This document shows, piece after piece, positions 52,321 to 61,477 of a stretch of 64,000 bases of DNA. A model generated the notes under the pieces. It was not told the origin of the DNA and did no database searches. It saw only the letters and a list, made by a program, of their open reading frames with translations. Made by a program: the position numbers and the translations under genes. The stretch is from GYS-P2D sp964522505 (lineage in GTDB: Bacteria; Bacteroidota; Bacteroidia; Chitinophagales; Saprospiraceae), in contig CAZFWJ010000002.1 of the NCBI GenBank assembly GCA_964522505.1, positions 40,518-104,517 on the forward strand, written 5' to 3'. Positions within the stretch are counted from its first letter, which is position 1. Each line of letters opens with the position of its first letter.

Positions 52321-53595
52321 ATGAAAATGCTTCTGATTTCTTTATTTACATGTTTTATGGCTGCTCAGTTGACAGGTCAGATAATAATCAATGAGGTCAA
52401 TATCGCCGATAATTGGGTGGAGTTGTACAATGCTGGAACGACGACTGTTGATATATCATCATATGCCTTGTGTAATCGGCCAAGATACAGAGTTGTCTCA
52501 GCAACAAATTCCTCTGGAAGTAATGCAGGCGTAGAGTTGATCAGCGGCAGTTTGAATATAGGACCTGGAGAATATACAGTTTTGGGATGGGAGAATATTT
52601 CCACGCATGGCATCGCAACAGGTGAGCTTGGACTATATGCAGAGATAGGTGGTTATACCAACGTCAGTAACATTCAAGACTACATACAATGGGGCACAGG
52701 AACTCCTGGTACTGGCAGAGATGGCACAGCAGTGAGCGCTGGAATATGGGATAGCACCTCAAGCTTTGCTCCAGCACCTACCAATCCTAGCAATTCTTTA
52801 GCACTTGTGGTAGGAAACTATACTGGAGGGACAGATTCAGATTCTATGGACTGGGAGGAGCGCTCACCGACACAAGGTGCGGCGAATAATCTTCTAAACC
52901 ATGTCATAATTAATGAAGTCAACATTTCTGATGAATGGGTAGAGTTATATAATGCTGGGACAACTACGATTGATATATCGAGTTATACACTTTGCAATTT
53001 TCCGAGATATGGCGTAGTCTCAAGTAATGCTGTGACACTGCTTAGTGGAAGTTTGCTAATGGCTCCTGGAGATATTACTGTTGTAAGATGGGCCAATAAT
53101 ATATCACCCAATGGTGCGACGTCTGGGGAGATGGGGATATATCAGATGCCGGGTATGTACGCAAGTACCACCAATATTCAAGACTACGTTCAATGGGGTG
53201 CACCTAATCATGGAAGATCTTCAACAGCAGTGAGTGCAGGTGTATGGGATAATGCTAGCACCTTTTTACCCGCTCCCACTAATCCTGCCAACTCATTGAG
53301 TTTAGTTATGGGTCCTTTTATGGGAGGAACAGATACAGACTCTATGGACTGGGAAGAACAAGTGCCTACACAAGGAGCGGAGAATACTCCTCCAGTTAAT
53401 TGTCCTACAGATGATGTGATAACTGGAAATGTTCCTTCAGAGACATACTATGCTTCCAACAGTATTACGTCAGCCGGCATAGTATCTACAGGAGCAGATG
53501 TCACATTTGTCGCTGGTGATAATATCATGCTCAATGAAGGTTTTACAGTCGAGTTAAGCGCGGTATTTGAGGCATCAATTGGGGCATGCCCATAG
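52321..53595 (+). CDS. Secreted protein with two lamin-tail domains and a 3-coathanger stack
   Basis: About 424 residues from ATG 52321 (signal peptide MKMLLISLFTCFMAAQLTGQ; a TTG 24 bases upstream is rejected). Two near-identical lamin-tail domains follow: IIINEVNIADNWVELYNAGTTTVDISSYALC (about 20-190) and VIINEVNISDEWVELYNAGTTTIDISSYTLC (about 195-360), a recent internal duplication. The C-terminal 60 residues (YYASNSITSAGIVSTGADVTFVAGDNIMLNEGFTV) match a 3-coathanger stack repeat. The domains suggest cell-surface or matrix binding; no T9SS signal is clear. Confidence 0.83.
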   Translation: MKMLLISLFTCFMAAQLTGQIIINEVNIADNWVELYNAGTTTVDISSYALCNRPRYRVVSATNSSGSNAGVELISGSLNIGPGEYTVLGWENISTHGIATGELGLYAEIGGYTNVSNIQDYIQWGTGTPGTGRDGTAVSAGIWDSTSSFAPAPTNPSNSLALVVGNYTGGTDSDSMDWEERSPTQGAANNLLNHVIINEVNISDEWVELYNAGTTTIDISSYTLCNFPRYGVVSSNAVTLLSGSLLMAPGDITVVRWANNISPNGATSGEMGIYQMPGMYASTTNIQDYVQWGAPNHGRSSTAVSAGVWDNASTFLPAPTNPANSLSLVMGPFMGGTDTDSMDWEEQVPTQGAENTPPVNCPTDDVITGNVPSETYYASNSITSAGIVSTGADVTFVAGDNIMLNEGFTVELSAVFEASIGACP

Positions 53596-53648
53596 TATAG
53601 ATAAGTGTAGGCTAATAGCCTGTTAAGAATTAAATATTGAAGTATTGA

Positions 53649-53681
53649 AAAAAGGAGATCGCATAATACGATCTCCTTTTT
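53649..53681. terminator. Bidirectional terminator hairpin
   Basis: A perfect 13-bp stem (AAAAAGGAGATCG / CGATCTCCTTTTT) with a CATAATA loop lies between the LTD gene stop and the tRNA 3' end. T-runs flank it on both strands, so it can end the LTD transcript (+) and the tRNA transcript (-). Confidence 0.9.
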
Positions 53682-53687
53682 GAGTCG

Positions 53688-53761
53688 TGGTCCCACAAGG
53701 ACTTGAACCTTGGACCACCTGATTATGAGTCAGGTGCTCTAACCAACTGAGCTATAGGACC
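53688..53761 (-). tRNA. tRNA with CAT anticodon (Met or Ile2)
   Basis: A 74-base cloverleaf reads GGTCCTA for the 5' acceptor arm, paired with TGGGACC and discriminator A; D-loop AGCTCAGTTGGTTAGAGC; anticodon stem CCTGA-CTCATAA-TCAGG with anticodon CAT; T-arm GGTTCAAGTCC. The CCA end is not encoded. CAT is carried by elongator tRNA-Met and by the lysidine-modified tRNA-Ile; the sequence does not decide firmly which. It is not the initiator type in the usual sense because the first base pair is a G-C pair. Confidence 0.93.
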
Positions 53762-53926
53762 AGATTTGGTGGTGCAAATGTAGTTTTTGTTTTATCAATA
53801 ATCAAATGAGCTTATCATGGTTTAGCATGAGCCCAAAGGCAGACAGGTTACAATAAATTTTAACACACATTCAGACTCCTCTTAATATGTCATACACAGT
53901 GGCATAGTTTCTGCTTTTCAAGAGGC

Positions 53927-54253
53927 ATGAATATTGAGGAGATAAACAAAAAGCATTTCATTAAAACTGACATGTTGTTTAGGGTAGGAAAGGGCCTCTC
54001 ATCAAAGCTCTTGAAGTACGAAAACAACATCATTTACCTAGAACTCGAGGTTAGAAAGAAGTGGGATAGGAGTATCGATGCAGCAGCATATACCGTATCA
54101 CATTCTTGGAAGAACGAGCACAACGAATTTGACGATGCAATTGCCTCTAAGGTTTATGTAATAGACAGTCGAGAGTTTAATTATAAGCGCACGCTTATAC
54201 ACTTAGGTGTTAAGCCAGGATATGATTCTTATAAAGGGGTCTTCTTTAAGTAA
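53927..54253 (+). CDS. Hypothetical protein, 108 aa
   Basis: A small protein without signal peptide or membrane helix: MNIEEINKKHFIKTDMLFRVGKGLSS..., IIYLELEVRKKWDRSIDAAAYTVSHSW, and a C-terminal YKRTLIHLGVKPGYDSYKGVFFK. It looks like a compact mixed alpha/beta domain. No family recognised. It converges on the CMP-kinase-like gene with 12 bases between. Its codon use fits a gene, but the case is weaker than for its neighbours. Confidence 0.55.
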   Translation: MNIEEINKKHFIKTDMLFRVGKGLSSKLLKYENNIIYLELEVRKKWDRSIDAAAYTVSHSWKNEHNEFDDAIASKVYVIDSREFNYKRTLIHLGVKPGYDSYKGVFFK

Positions 54254-54265
54254 TACTGCTGCGCA

Positions 54266-54817
54266 TCAGCTAGTACCGTCTATCATTCTTACACCATCTT
54301 TTATCAGGTCTACAATTACCTGTGGCCTAAAGTAAGACGAGTCAACAATCTGATCATAGTTAGAGAGGTCTTCGAAATCGATTCCATACAATGCTAAGAA
54401 ACGTCGCTTTTCGCTCTGACGGCGATCTTTAATCTTCGCAAGCAGTTGTATTACAGATGGAGAGTTTTCATCTGATACTCGCTTATCATCATTGAATATT
54501 CGATCAGCCGCAATTTCTTCCTTGCAGCGTAAAAACACTTTGAAACTGCTGGGAATAAAATGCCATGCGAGGCGTGAGTCCACGATATAATTTTCATCAG
54601 AATCAGCTAGCGCACGAGTATGGTCATCTATCTTTTTGTCGATAGACTTGTCCTCTTCAGAAAGTAGATTTAGCTCGAGTGTTGAAACCCCCATCTCCGC
54701 AGCTATACGCCTCTGAATATCTCCTGTAGACAGGTAGTTAAAACCCAATTGATCACGGAGTAGTTTGCCACAGGTGCTTTTACCGCTGCCGATGTCCCCT
54801 GATATGGTTATAATCAT
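54266..54817 (-). CDS. Cytidylate-kinase-like nucleotide kinase (Cytidylate_kin2 type)
   Basis: A 183-residue P-loop kinase. The Walker A motif is SGDIGSGKSTCGKLL (about residues 6-20), followed by FNYLSTGDIQRRIAAEMGVS and the LID-region RVFNDDKR-like stretch (here ADRIFNDDKRVSDENSP). The size and motifs resemble the archaeal-type cytidylate kinase (Cytidylate_kin2). It phosphorylates CMP/dCMP or a related substrate. In many Bacteroidota the housekeeping Cmk is a separate gene, so this may be an accessory kinase (inference). It is followed by the large metalloprotease gene upstream in reading order. Confidence 0.82.
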   Translation of the reverse strand: MIITISGDIGSGKSTCGKLLRDQLGFNYLSTGDIQRRIAAEMGVSTLELNLLSEEDKSIDKKIDDHTRALADSDENYIVDSRLAWHFIPSSFKVFLRCKEEIAADRIFNDDKRVSDENSPSVIQLLAKIKDRRQSEKRRFLALYGIDFEDLSNYDQIVDSSYFRPQVIVDLIKDGVRMIDGTS

Positions 54818-54832
54818 AAACTGCTTGGTATG

Positions 54833-57232
54833 CTATCTATTTAATCTGTTGTCATGTCCACATCCTATGGGCGAGCCTGGAGGAAGATCACTCAATTGTG
54901 GTAATTGCAGCTGAGCTCCATGAGTGTGGGCTTGCGCTATCAAGCTGACAAGGTATTTAGCATGAGCGCTATCTGTATTGTTGAGATATTTGGATTGAAT
55001 CTCTTCTATTGCATTGTGGGCGGCTGCGGCAACATTAATATCTACAGAAGAGTCATGCGCTAATCCGATGAGGTGAGTCTGATAGATCTTTTGAGCAAGT
55101 TGTATCAAGGCTTGATCGTAGCTATCTAATGACTTCATCCCAAAGATTTCGCCACTGATCATGGATAAAAAAGATTCTAAATCAACAACACTCATCTTGG
55201 TAACGCCATATCGATGTAGGCGTGCTAATCGGTCTTTATGCAACAAGAATCCCAAAGTCATATCAATATGACTTTCAGCAGGAGCAAGAGGATCGAAGGC
55301 CACATTAGTCTTACCGTTAAACGTCTCTCTACTACGAGGATAGCCGTATGCTGGAGGACCGAGCAAGGAGAGTAGTTCTTGAGAGAGTTTTAAGTGCTCT
55401 GGTCTGATCGTATTTAACAGTGCGTCTACTGCCTTACCTTGTCTTTCTGCAGATATAGTGGACACATGAGGAGATGTCGCGCCATCTTTTACTGCGTAGT
55501 TGTATTCTAGCCCACCTATAATCTTAGAGACACCATCTATTTGATAGCGATGGAGCAGATATATTGGCACAAGTACTTTTTCTAATTCGCTTACTGGCGT
55601 GCCTGAAGTGATGGTGTTCAGTCCCATCTGATCTAATGCGACTCGGCGCACCTCCATTAGTCTATTGAGCTCTTCAATCGGGTCTGCCCCATTATCCCAT
55701 AGGTGAGCGGCTGGGTTAGCACCGCCGGCAGGTCTAGCATCGCTATCAGAGATAAAGAGGAATCCTTTCTCTTGAGTGTCAGTTATAAGCTTGTTTAAGG
55801 CAGCCACTTCATCCGTGCCATCGGGAAAGTCTTGATATCCATAGGTTATAGTAAACTTGTCCCAATCTCCGATCTTATCATCATAGACTTTATCGAAGGT
55901 GATCTGTCCAGAATCATCTAAAGATACTAATGGATGAGGATAGTCCATCACGGATGCACGATCGTTATGACTGGCGGCGAAGTTATGTGCCAGGCCTATG
56001 GTGTGTCCGATTTCATGGGCAGATAGCTGTCGTAGCCTTGCCAGGGCAAGTTGTAGCATCGGATCATCATTGTCATCACTATCGCCATATGGCGATAACA
56101 ATCCTTGAGCGATCAGAAAATCTTGTCTTACTCTCAGTGATCCGAGCGATACATGTCCTTTAATTATTTCTCCTGTTCGTGGATCTGATACTGAAGCGCC
56201 ATAAGACCATCCTCGTGTGCTACGATGCACCCATTGTATGACATTATAGCGGACGTCCATCATGTCCGCGCCTTCAGGTAATTCTCTTATCTGAAAAGTG
56301 CCTTCAGCATATCCTGCCGCAGAGAATGCTTGGTCCCACCACGCAGCACCGTCCATAAGTGCAGATTTTATGGGCTCTGGACAGCCTGGATCGATATAGT
56401 AGATTATAGGTTCAACAGCTTCACTTACGGCTTCAGATGGATTTTTCTTTTCAAGGCGGTGTCTATAAATAAATCTCTTCTCCAGATCATCGGCAATCGG
56501 TGTGGCATAATCATAGTAACTCATCGGGAAGTATCCCGCAAATGGATGAAACGTACGTGGCTTATATCCATCATCGGGAAGTGCAACAAATGAGTGATGC
56601 TGGTGGACGGTGATGGCATCAGAGCTAGGCGTAACGCTGCGTATGAATCTACCATCGGCCTGACCGGTAAAAGTGAGTATAGCGTCAAATTCTGTGTTTT
56701 GAGGAAAGGATTTCGTGCGATCCATCCATACCGCACTGCGACTCTTATCCACCTTGTACGCGCCCTGTCCAGACTGCTTTAGGCGTTGAGAGACTCCATG
56801 AGCGTCACGCAACAGGAAGTCCGTCATGTCTACCCTGAGTACACCGTTCACGTTATCTTTAACTTTGAACCCCCAGATAACCGACTGTGCAAAAGCCTGC
56901 TCAACAGCCTGCCTCTCGAGGATGTTGTCACTTACTGCTCTGTAGTCTAGATTGGGCTGTATCATTAATATCTTATCACCTGCTCGCTTAAGCTTGACAA
57001 TACGCTCTTCACCAAGTTGACCTCTGTCTAAGCCAATATCATTAGATCCGATTCCCGCTGAGAGCGAATTGACATATAGAAATTCTATATCGAGTTGATG
57101 CGCTGATATATGCAGCAGCATCTCACCCGATGTGTCGTCATATTCAAAATCAAAAAAACCTTGCTGTACTTGCCCATAAGACAGCGAGAAATACAAGGAA
57201 GCTATGATAATTGATACTAATAATCTTTTCAT
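54833..57232 (-). CDS. Large zinc metalloprotease (DUF5117/DUF4953-type)
   Basis: About 799 residues from the ATG at 57232 (signal peptide MKRLLVSIIIASLYFSLSYG; the longer frame beginning at 57280 is less likely). The zincin motif HEIGHTIGLAH is at about residues 406-416, with the preceding LQLALARLRQLSAHEIGH helix. A DUF5117-like N-terminal beta-domain (FFDFEYDDTSGEMLLHISAHQLDIEFLYVNSLSAGIGSNDIGLDRGQLGEERIVKLKRAG) leads to it. A secreted or periplasmic protease. The start overlaps the TMEM220-like gene stop (ATGA), indicating coupling. Confidence 0.85.
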   Translation of the reverse strand: MKRLLVSIIIASLYFSLSYGQVQQGFFDFEYDDTSGEMLLHISAHQLDIEFLYVNSLSAGIGSNDIGLDRGQLGEERIVKLKRAGDKILMIQPNLDYRAVSDNILERQAVEQAFAQSVIWGFKVKDNVNGVLRVDMTDFLLRDAHGVSQRLKQSGQGAYKVDKSRSAVWMDRTKSFPQNTEFDAILTFTGQADGRFIRSVTPSSDAITVHQHHSFVALPDDGYKPRTFHPFAGYFPMSYYDYATPIADDLEKRFIYRHRLEKKNPSEAVSEAVEPIIYYIDPGCPEPIKSALMDGAAWWDQAFSAAGYAEGTFQIRELPEGADMMDVRYNVIQWVHRSTRGWSYGASVSDPRTGEIIKGHVSLGSLRVRQDFLIAQGLLSPYGDSDDNDDPMLQLALARLRQLSAHEIGHTIGLAHNFAASHNDRASVMDYPHPLVSLDDSGQITFDKVYDDKIGDWDKFTITYGYQDFPDGTDEVAALNKLITDTQEKGFLFISDSDARPAGGANPAAHLWDNGADPIEELNRLMEVRRVALDQMGLNTITSGTPVSELEKVLVPIYLLHRYQIDGVSKIIGGLEYNYAVKDGATSPHVSTISAERQGKAVDALLNTIRPEHLKLSQELLSLLGPPAYGYPRSRETFNGKTNVAFDPLAPAESHIDMTLGFLLHKDRLARLHRYGVTKMSVVDLESFLSMISGEIFGMKSLDSYDQALIQLAQKIYQTHLIGLAHDSSVDINVAAAAHNAIEEIQSKYLNNTDSAHAKYLVSLIAQAHTHGAQLQLPQLSDLPPGSPIGCGHDNRLNR

Positions 57233-57591
57233 CGAAGTCTTTTTGCTTTTATCAAATAATACAGTGCCGCTAATGCACATAAAAGTAAGCCGAAAAACTC
57301 TCTTGACAACTCTATATATGGACTCTCGGCCTTCATGCTTTCTGTGATAGACGGCATGCCATCAGATATCCAAGATTGCATATGCGTGATATAGGTACTC
57401 ATCCAGATCAAATAAAATATTAAAATGATAGCTGTCCCAATCAAAAAATACCGATCTCGATATGCATTGAATGCGATGTATGCAATCAATAAATAGGGAG
57501 GCACCCACTTCAAGGCATCGCCATCATTGAATTGTACGGCGGCAAAGAGCAGAAAGATTACTGCTAGGATGATATCTATAATTTTCTTCAC
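57229..57591 (-). CDS. Transmembrane-220-like membrane protein, 120 aa
   Basis: A small protein with four hydrophobic helices and the family motif FAAVQFNDGDALKWVPPYLLIAYIAF, known in human TMEM220 and in bacteria, where it is a recognised small family of unknown function. Its end overlaps the metalloprotease start by four bases, so it is probably expressed in equal amounts with it. A role in export or membrane anchoring of that protein would be speculation. Confidence 0.78.
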   Translation of the reverse strand: MKKIIDIILAVIFLLFAAVQFNDGDALKWVPPYLLIAYIAFNAYRDRYFLIGTAIILIFYLIWMSTYITHMQSWISDGMPSITESMKAESPYIELSREFFGLLLCALAALYYLIKAKRLR

Positions 57592-57637
57592 ACAGATATA
57601 AATTTTCTCGTCAAGAATTTTTCAACTTTCTCACTAC

Positions 57638-58840
57638 TCACCTCCTATACTTTCCCTCCGCATAATCCATTGCCGCCAGAAGAATATCTGTTGCTTCGTC
57701 CAGATCATCTATGGTGGCAATCAACGGCGGGGCTAATCTGAAGCTACGATTGTTAAATAGGAACCAATCTACTAAAACACCATGCTCTGTGGCATATGCA
57801 ACGATATGTTTGAGATACTTCAGTTTGGTGATTTCAACGGCCATCATTAGTCCGGAACTGCGTATCTCTTTGATCAGTTTGTGATCCAGTTTTTGTTTGA
57901 TGAATGATTCTTTTTCTGAGACCGATTCAATTAGTTTATCCTGGAGTAATACTTCAAGTGCGGCGAGTGCGGCGGCACAACTTACTGGGTGACCTCCAAA
58001 GGTTGTAATATGGCCGAGCACAGGATTCTTAATTAAGCAACTCATGATTTTTTTACTGCTGACGACACCTGCTATTGGCATGCCGCCACCCATAGCTTTA
58101 CCGATGAGCAATATGTCTGGGATAATCCTATATTTCTGATGAGCGAAGAGATGTCCAGTTCTGCCAAATCCAGTTTGTATTTCGTCCAGTATGAATAGAG
58201 CTCCTACATCGGTACAACGCTTGCGAATCAGATTGAGGTAGCCTGAATTAGGAGGAATTACTCCAGCCTCTCCTTGGACAGCTTCTATAATAACACAGCT
58301 GGTCCGATCTGTAATTAACTTGATATCATCGACACTATTAAAGTCAATGTGTTTGATTCCGGGTAGAAGAGGTAGAAATGGTTCCTTATAATCTTGATCA
58401 CTACGCAAGCTCTCGGCGCCCTGCGTTGATCCGTGATAGGCGCTCCTAGCACATATAATCTCAGCTCTACCAGTATAGCGCTTACCGATTTTCATAGCCA
58501 GTTCAGTGGCCTCAGTGCCTGACATGAGGTAATAGAGTGATTCGAAGTGATCATCCAATTGATCAATAAGGAGCTGTGCATAGGAAGTCTGTGGTGATTG
58601 ATTATGCTCGCCATACACCATCGTATGCATGTAGCGATCCACCTGGTCTTTGATAGCCTGAGTGACCTTGGGATGACAGTGACCTAGCGAACTAACCGAG
58701 ATGCCAGAGTTCATATCATAATAACGCTTACCCGAAGTATCATAGATGTGAATGCCCTCTGCATGATCAATTTCAAGAGCCATAGAGAGGGGGCTGGTCT
58801 GCGCCACATAACTCAGAAACAAGTCTTTTTTACTGATCAT
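57638..58840 (-). CDS. Class III aminotransferase (acetylornithine/aspartate aminotransferase family)
   Basis: A 400-residue PLP enzyme of fold type I, class III. The PLP lysine is in LLIGKAMGGGMPIAG (about residue 244), the aspartate in FILDEIQTGFGRTG (about residue 220) binds the pyridine nitrogen, and VYGEHNQSPQTSYAQLL and MSGTEATELAMKIGKRYTGR are family marks. Acetylornithine, GABA or ornithine transaminase activity cannot be told apart from the sequence. The gene stands alone; no arginine or lysine biosynthesis genes are near. Confidence 0.88.
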   Translation of the reverse strand: MISKKDLFLSYVAQTSPLSMALEIDHAEGIHIYDTSGKRYYDMNSGISVSSLGHCHPKVTQAIKDQVDRYMHTMVYGEHNQSPQTSYAQLLIDQLDDHFESLYYLMSGTEATELAMKIGKRYTGRAEIICARSAYHGSTQGAESLRSDQDYKEPFLPLLPGIKHIDFNSVDDIKLITDRTSCVIIEAVQGEAGVIPPNSGYLNLIRKRCTDVGALFILDEIQTGFGRTGHLFAHQKYRIIPDILLIGKAMGGGMPIAGVVSSKKIMSCLIKNPVLGHITTFGGHPVSCAAALAALEVLLQDKLIESVSEKESFIKQKLDHKLIKEIRSSGLMMAVEITKLKYLKHIVAYATEHGVLVDWFLFNNRSFRLAPPLIATIDDLDEATDILLAAMDYAEGKYRR

Positions 58841-58939
58841 TTTTACCGATTAGGTATAGTATGGAAACAGCCGACTGTCGCTATATTTCATTAAGCATAT
58901 CCTAACAGTCCAGCTATTTACAGGCTCAAAAGTATTTCT

Positions 58940-58947
58940 TACTTTTG
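58940..58947 (+). promoter_or_regulatory. Candidate -7 element upstream of the tandem thioredoxin genes
   Basis: TACTTTTG matches TAnnTTTG. It lies 97 bases before the ATG, but no TTG with proper spacing is found for -33, so support is limited. Confidence 0.3.
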
Positions 58948-59043
58948 AAAACTACTGTCTGAGATCATATTCGGCCCAACTTAAAGGATGGTTTGAGAGA
59001 ATATCCTGCCTAAAGTTGAGTTATAAATCAAGATCAAGTTAGC

Positions 59044-60207
59044 ATGATGAAAAATATATCAGTCGCACTACTTCTATTGAGCTCTACCTTAATTTTTGGT
59101 CAGGGGATAAACTTCTTTCACGGCACTTGGGAAGAAGCGCTAGAACAAGCGGCAAAAAAAGAAAAATTAATTTTCGTGGATGCCTATGCCAAATGGTGTG
59201 GACCATGTAAGCGAATGGCTAAGAATGTATTTACTCAGCAATCCGTAGGAGATTACTATAACGAGAACTTCATCAATATGAAGATTGACATGGAGGAAGG
59301 AATGGGATTGACCTTTAGGCAAGATTATCCTGTGAGAGCATTTCCCACGTTGATGTTTATTGATGAGAATGGGGAGATAGTTAGAAAAGAAGTGGGCGCC
59401 CAGCAAGTACCAGGTTTTATAGCATTGGGGGAGGATGTCGTCACTTCGTATGATAGATCTGGCGAATATGCAGAAGAATATGAGAAAGGCAACCGTGATT
59501 ATAATCTTGTATTACAATATGTAAAAGCGCTTAATAAATCAGGAAAGCCGAGCAGTAAAATAGCCAACGATTTCCTGCGAAATAATAAAGACTTATCTGG
59601 TGATCGGTTGACAGACTTTCTTTACGAGGCAGTGACTACTTCAGATTCAAGAATATTTGATCTTTATGCAGCTCAGCTCCCTGCCCTCAAGGCTAAATAC
59701 GGGACTGAAGCGGCTATGGCCAAAATTAACCAAGCTGGAGAGGCTTCTTTAGAAACTGCCATAGCATTTGAATCCATGGACCTCCTACAGGAAACACATA
59801 AAATTATCAACCATTATAACCCATCTTATGGCGAAGAATTCAGGCTGAAGTCATACTTGGAATATGCTCGTGCAACTAACAATATATCGATGATGAGGGC
59901 ATCGATACAGGAAATGACAGAGACTTTTATCACAGATAATCAGGCGAAGGTAGATCTTGTCCAAGAGCTGATGTTGTACCAAGTGTTAGATGAAGAGATA
60001 GCTAATACTTCAGAAGATATCATGAGTAAAGTGGTCAAGAAAAGTGATCAACCAGAGTATCGACTGCTATATGCTCAGATATTACATCAGAATAAAAAAG
60101 ATAAGAAAGCGCTCAAAGAAGCTGAAAAAGCATATAAATTAGTGGAGGAAGGAGACACTTGCCATGATGAACTGCAAGATCTCATCCATAGCATAAAGAC
60201 CAAATAA
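59044..60207 (+). CDS. Secreted thioredoxin-fold protein with helical repeats (tandem 1)
   Basis: A 387-residue protein: signal peptide (residues 2-20), thioredoxin domain about residues 28-130 with W51-C52-G-P-C55-K and the AFPTLMFIDENG cis-proline loop, then a helical domain of tandem helices (RDYNLVLQYVKALNKSGKPSSKIANDFL..., KADKKALKEAEKAYKLVEEG-like end). It is related to the product of the following gene and of the gene at 45.4 kb. Periplasmic thiol-disulphide exchange is likely. Operon with the next gene, 16 bases apart. Confidence 0.85.
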   Translation: MMKNISVALLLLSSTLIFGQGINFFHGTWEEALEQAAKKEKLIFVDAYAKWCGPCKRMAKNVFTQQSVGDYYNENFINMKIDMEEGMGLTFRQDYPVRAFPTLMFIDENGEIVRKEVGAQQVPGFIALGEDVVTSYDRSGEYAEEYEKGNRDYNLVLQYVKALNKSGKPSSKIANDFLRNNKDLSGDRLTDFLYEAVTTSDSRIFDLYAAQLPALKAKYGTEAAMAKINQAGEASLETAIAFESMDLLQETHKIINHYNPSYGEEFRLKSYLEYARATNNISMMRASIQEMTETFITDNQAKVDLVQELMLYQVLDEEIANTSEDIMSKVVKKSDQPEYRLLYAQILHQNKKDKKALKEAEKAYKLVEEGDTCHDELQDLIHSIKTK

Positions 60208-60223
60208 GGAAACTACCTGCTTA

Positions 60224-61471
60224 ATGCGCCTATCACTATTACTGAGTTTATTCATGCTCTATGTGCTGGATATTTCGGCATCTATATCGTTTAAGCGAAT
60301 AGAGATTGATAGAGCTATAGAGGAGGCAGCACAACAAAATAAATATGTTTTTATTGACACCTACGCTGTCTGGTGTAAACCCTGTAAGCAGATGGATCAG
60401 GTGTTTAATGATCCAGAGTTAAGTGAATTTTTTAATGCCAACTTTGTCAATATAAAAGTTGACATGGATAGTCGCTATGGCAAGTCTATAGCCCCAGATT
60501 ATGATGTTGTCTGGCTACCCACACTAATTATTTTGGATAGTGAGGGAAATGTAAAAAACAAAGTAGACAAGATCGTCGATGCGGCTGAGCTTCTGCAGAT
60601 AGCTAAAGAAGCGGTACGGCCAGGTCAAGTTTATGTAGATGAAGGATTCGCGAGCAATCCTTTTGGTGGTGGCAGTTCAACAGCTGCTTCAAAAGAGAAA
60701 AAGCTCATCACAGAAGATAACGCCCCCATCCTCTATGTTCATGATGATCGTGCATCAAGTGGTCGCCCTCATATCATGTATCATGAGGCTTATCTTCACG
60801 TTATGTTGCAAGATGGTAAGCAGTATCAGGTTGCCAAGAAGTATCTCTCTACTCAGGATGATTGGTCGACTGATAAAAACATAAAGTTCATCTTCGATTT
60901 TTTACATACCACTAATAGTGCAGAATTCGATTACTTCTTGCGTTACAAGCAGAGATTCGTCGATGTGGTAGGTCAAGAGCAAGTGGATCGTACCTTAAGT
61001 ATATTGTCATACGAGCGTCTCTATAATGGATATCCCCGACCAAGCTTAGACGAGGCGATTACCATTTTTGGATATGTCGAACCTGCACAGGCTAATGAGC
61101 GTGCGCACAAGTACTTTCTCAATAGACTCAACGAAGAGAAAAATTACTCAGAATACAGGAAAATGGCTGAGCATTATCTTATTTCTATCAATCCCTTTGA
61201 TCATGTAGTGATGTATCAACACTCCTATAATCATCTTATAGATAAGCGAGAAAATGCGAATCTTTCTGAATGTCTGAGATGGGCTCAAGAAGCGGTGGTA
61301 TATAATGATGATAGTGCTCAATATCATCTGCATCTGGCTAATGTGTATTTCGCTCTGAGCAACAAATCTGAATCAGTCAGACACTGCGATAGAGCCAAGG
61401 AACTTGCCATAGCACAAGGCATAGATACTTCGCAAATCACCAAACTGAGAAATCAGCTCAAAGAATTATAA
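60224..61471 (+). CDS. Secreted thioredoxin-fold protein with helical repeats (tandem 2)
   Basis: A 415-residue paralogue of the preceding protein: signal peptide (residues 2-21), active site W50-C51-K-P-C54-K, cis-proline region WLPTLIILDSEG, then a helical repeat domain (EYRKMAEHYLISINPFDHVVMYQHSYNHLI, CLRWAQEAVVYNDDSAQYHLHLANVYFALS is a TPR-like pair). The CKPC site differs from CGPC of its neighbour, which changes the redox potential and suggests separate partners. A loop with FGGGSSTAASKEKK separates the domains. Confidence 0.84.
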   Translation: MRLSLLLSLFMLYVLDISASISFKRIEIDRAIEEAAQQNKYVFIDTYAVWCKPCKQMDQVFNDPELSEFFNANFVNIKVDMDSRYGKSIAPDYDVVWLPTLIILDSEGNVKNKVDKIVDAAELLQIAKEAVRPGQVYVDEGFASNPFGGGSSTAASKEKKLITEDNAPILYVHDDRASSGRPHIMYHEAYLHVMLQDGKQYQVAKKYLSTQDDWSTDKNIKFIFDFLHTTNSAEFDYFLRYKQRFVDVVGQEQVDRTLSILSYERLYNGYPRPSLDEAITIFGYVEPAQANERAHKYFLNRLNEEKNYSEYRKMAEHYLISINPFDHVVMYQHSYNHLIDKRENANLSECLRWAQEAVVYNDDSAQYHLHLANVYFALSNKSESVRHCDRAKELAIAQGIDTSQITKLRNQLKEL

Positions 61472-61477
61472 TTTCAA

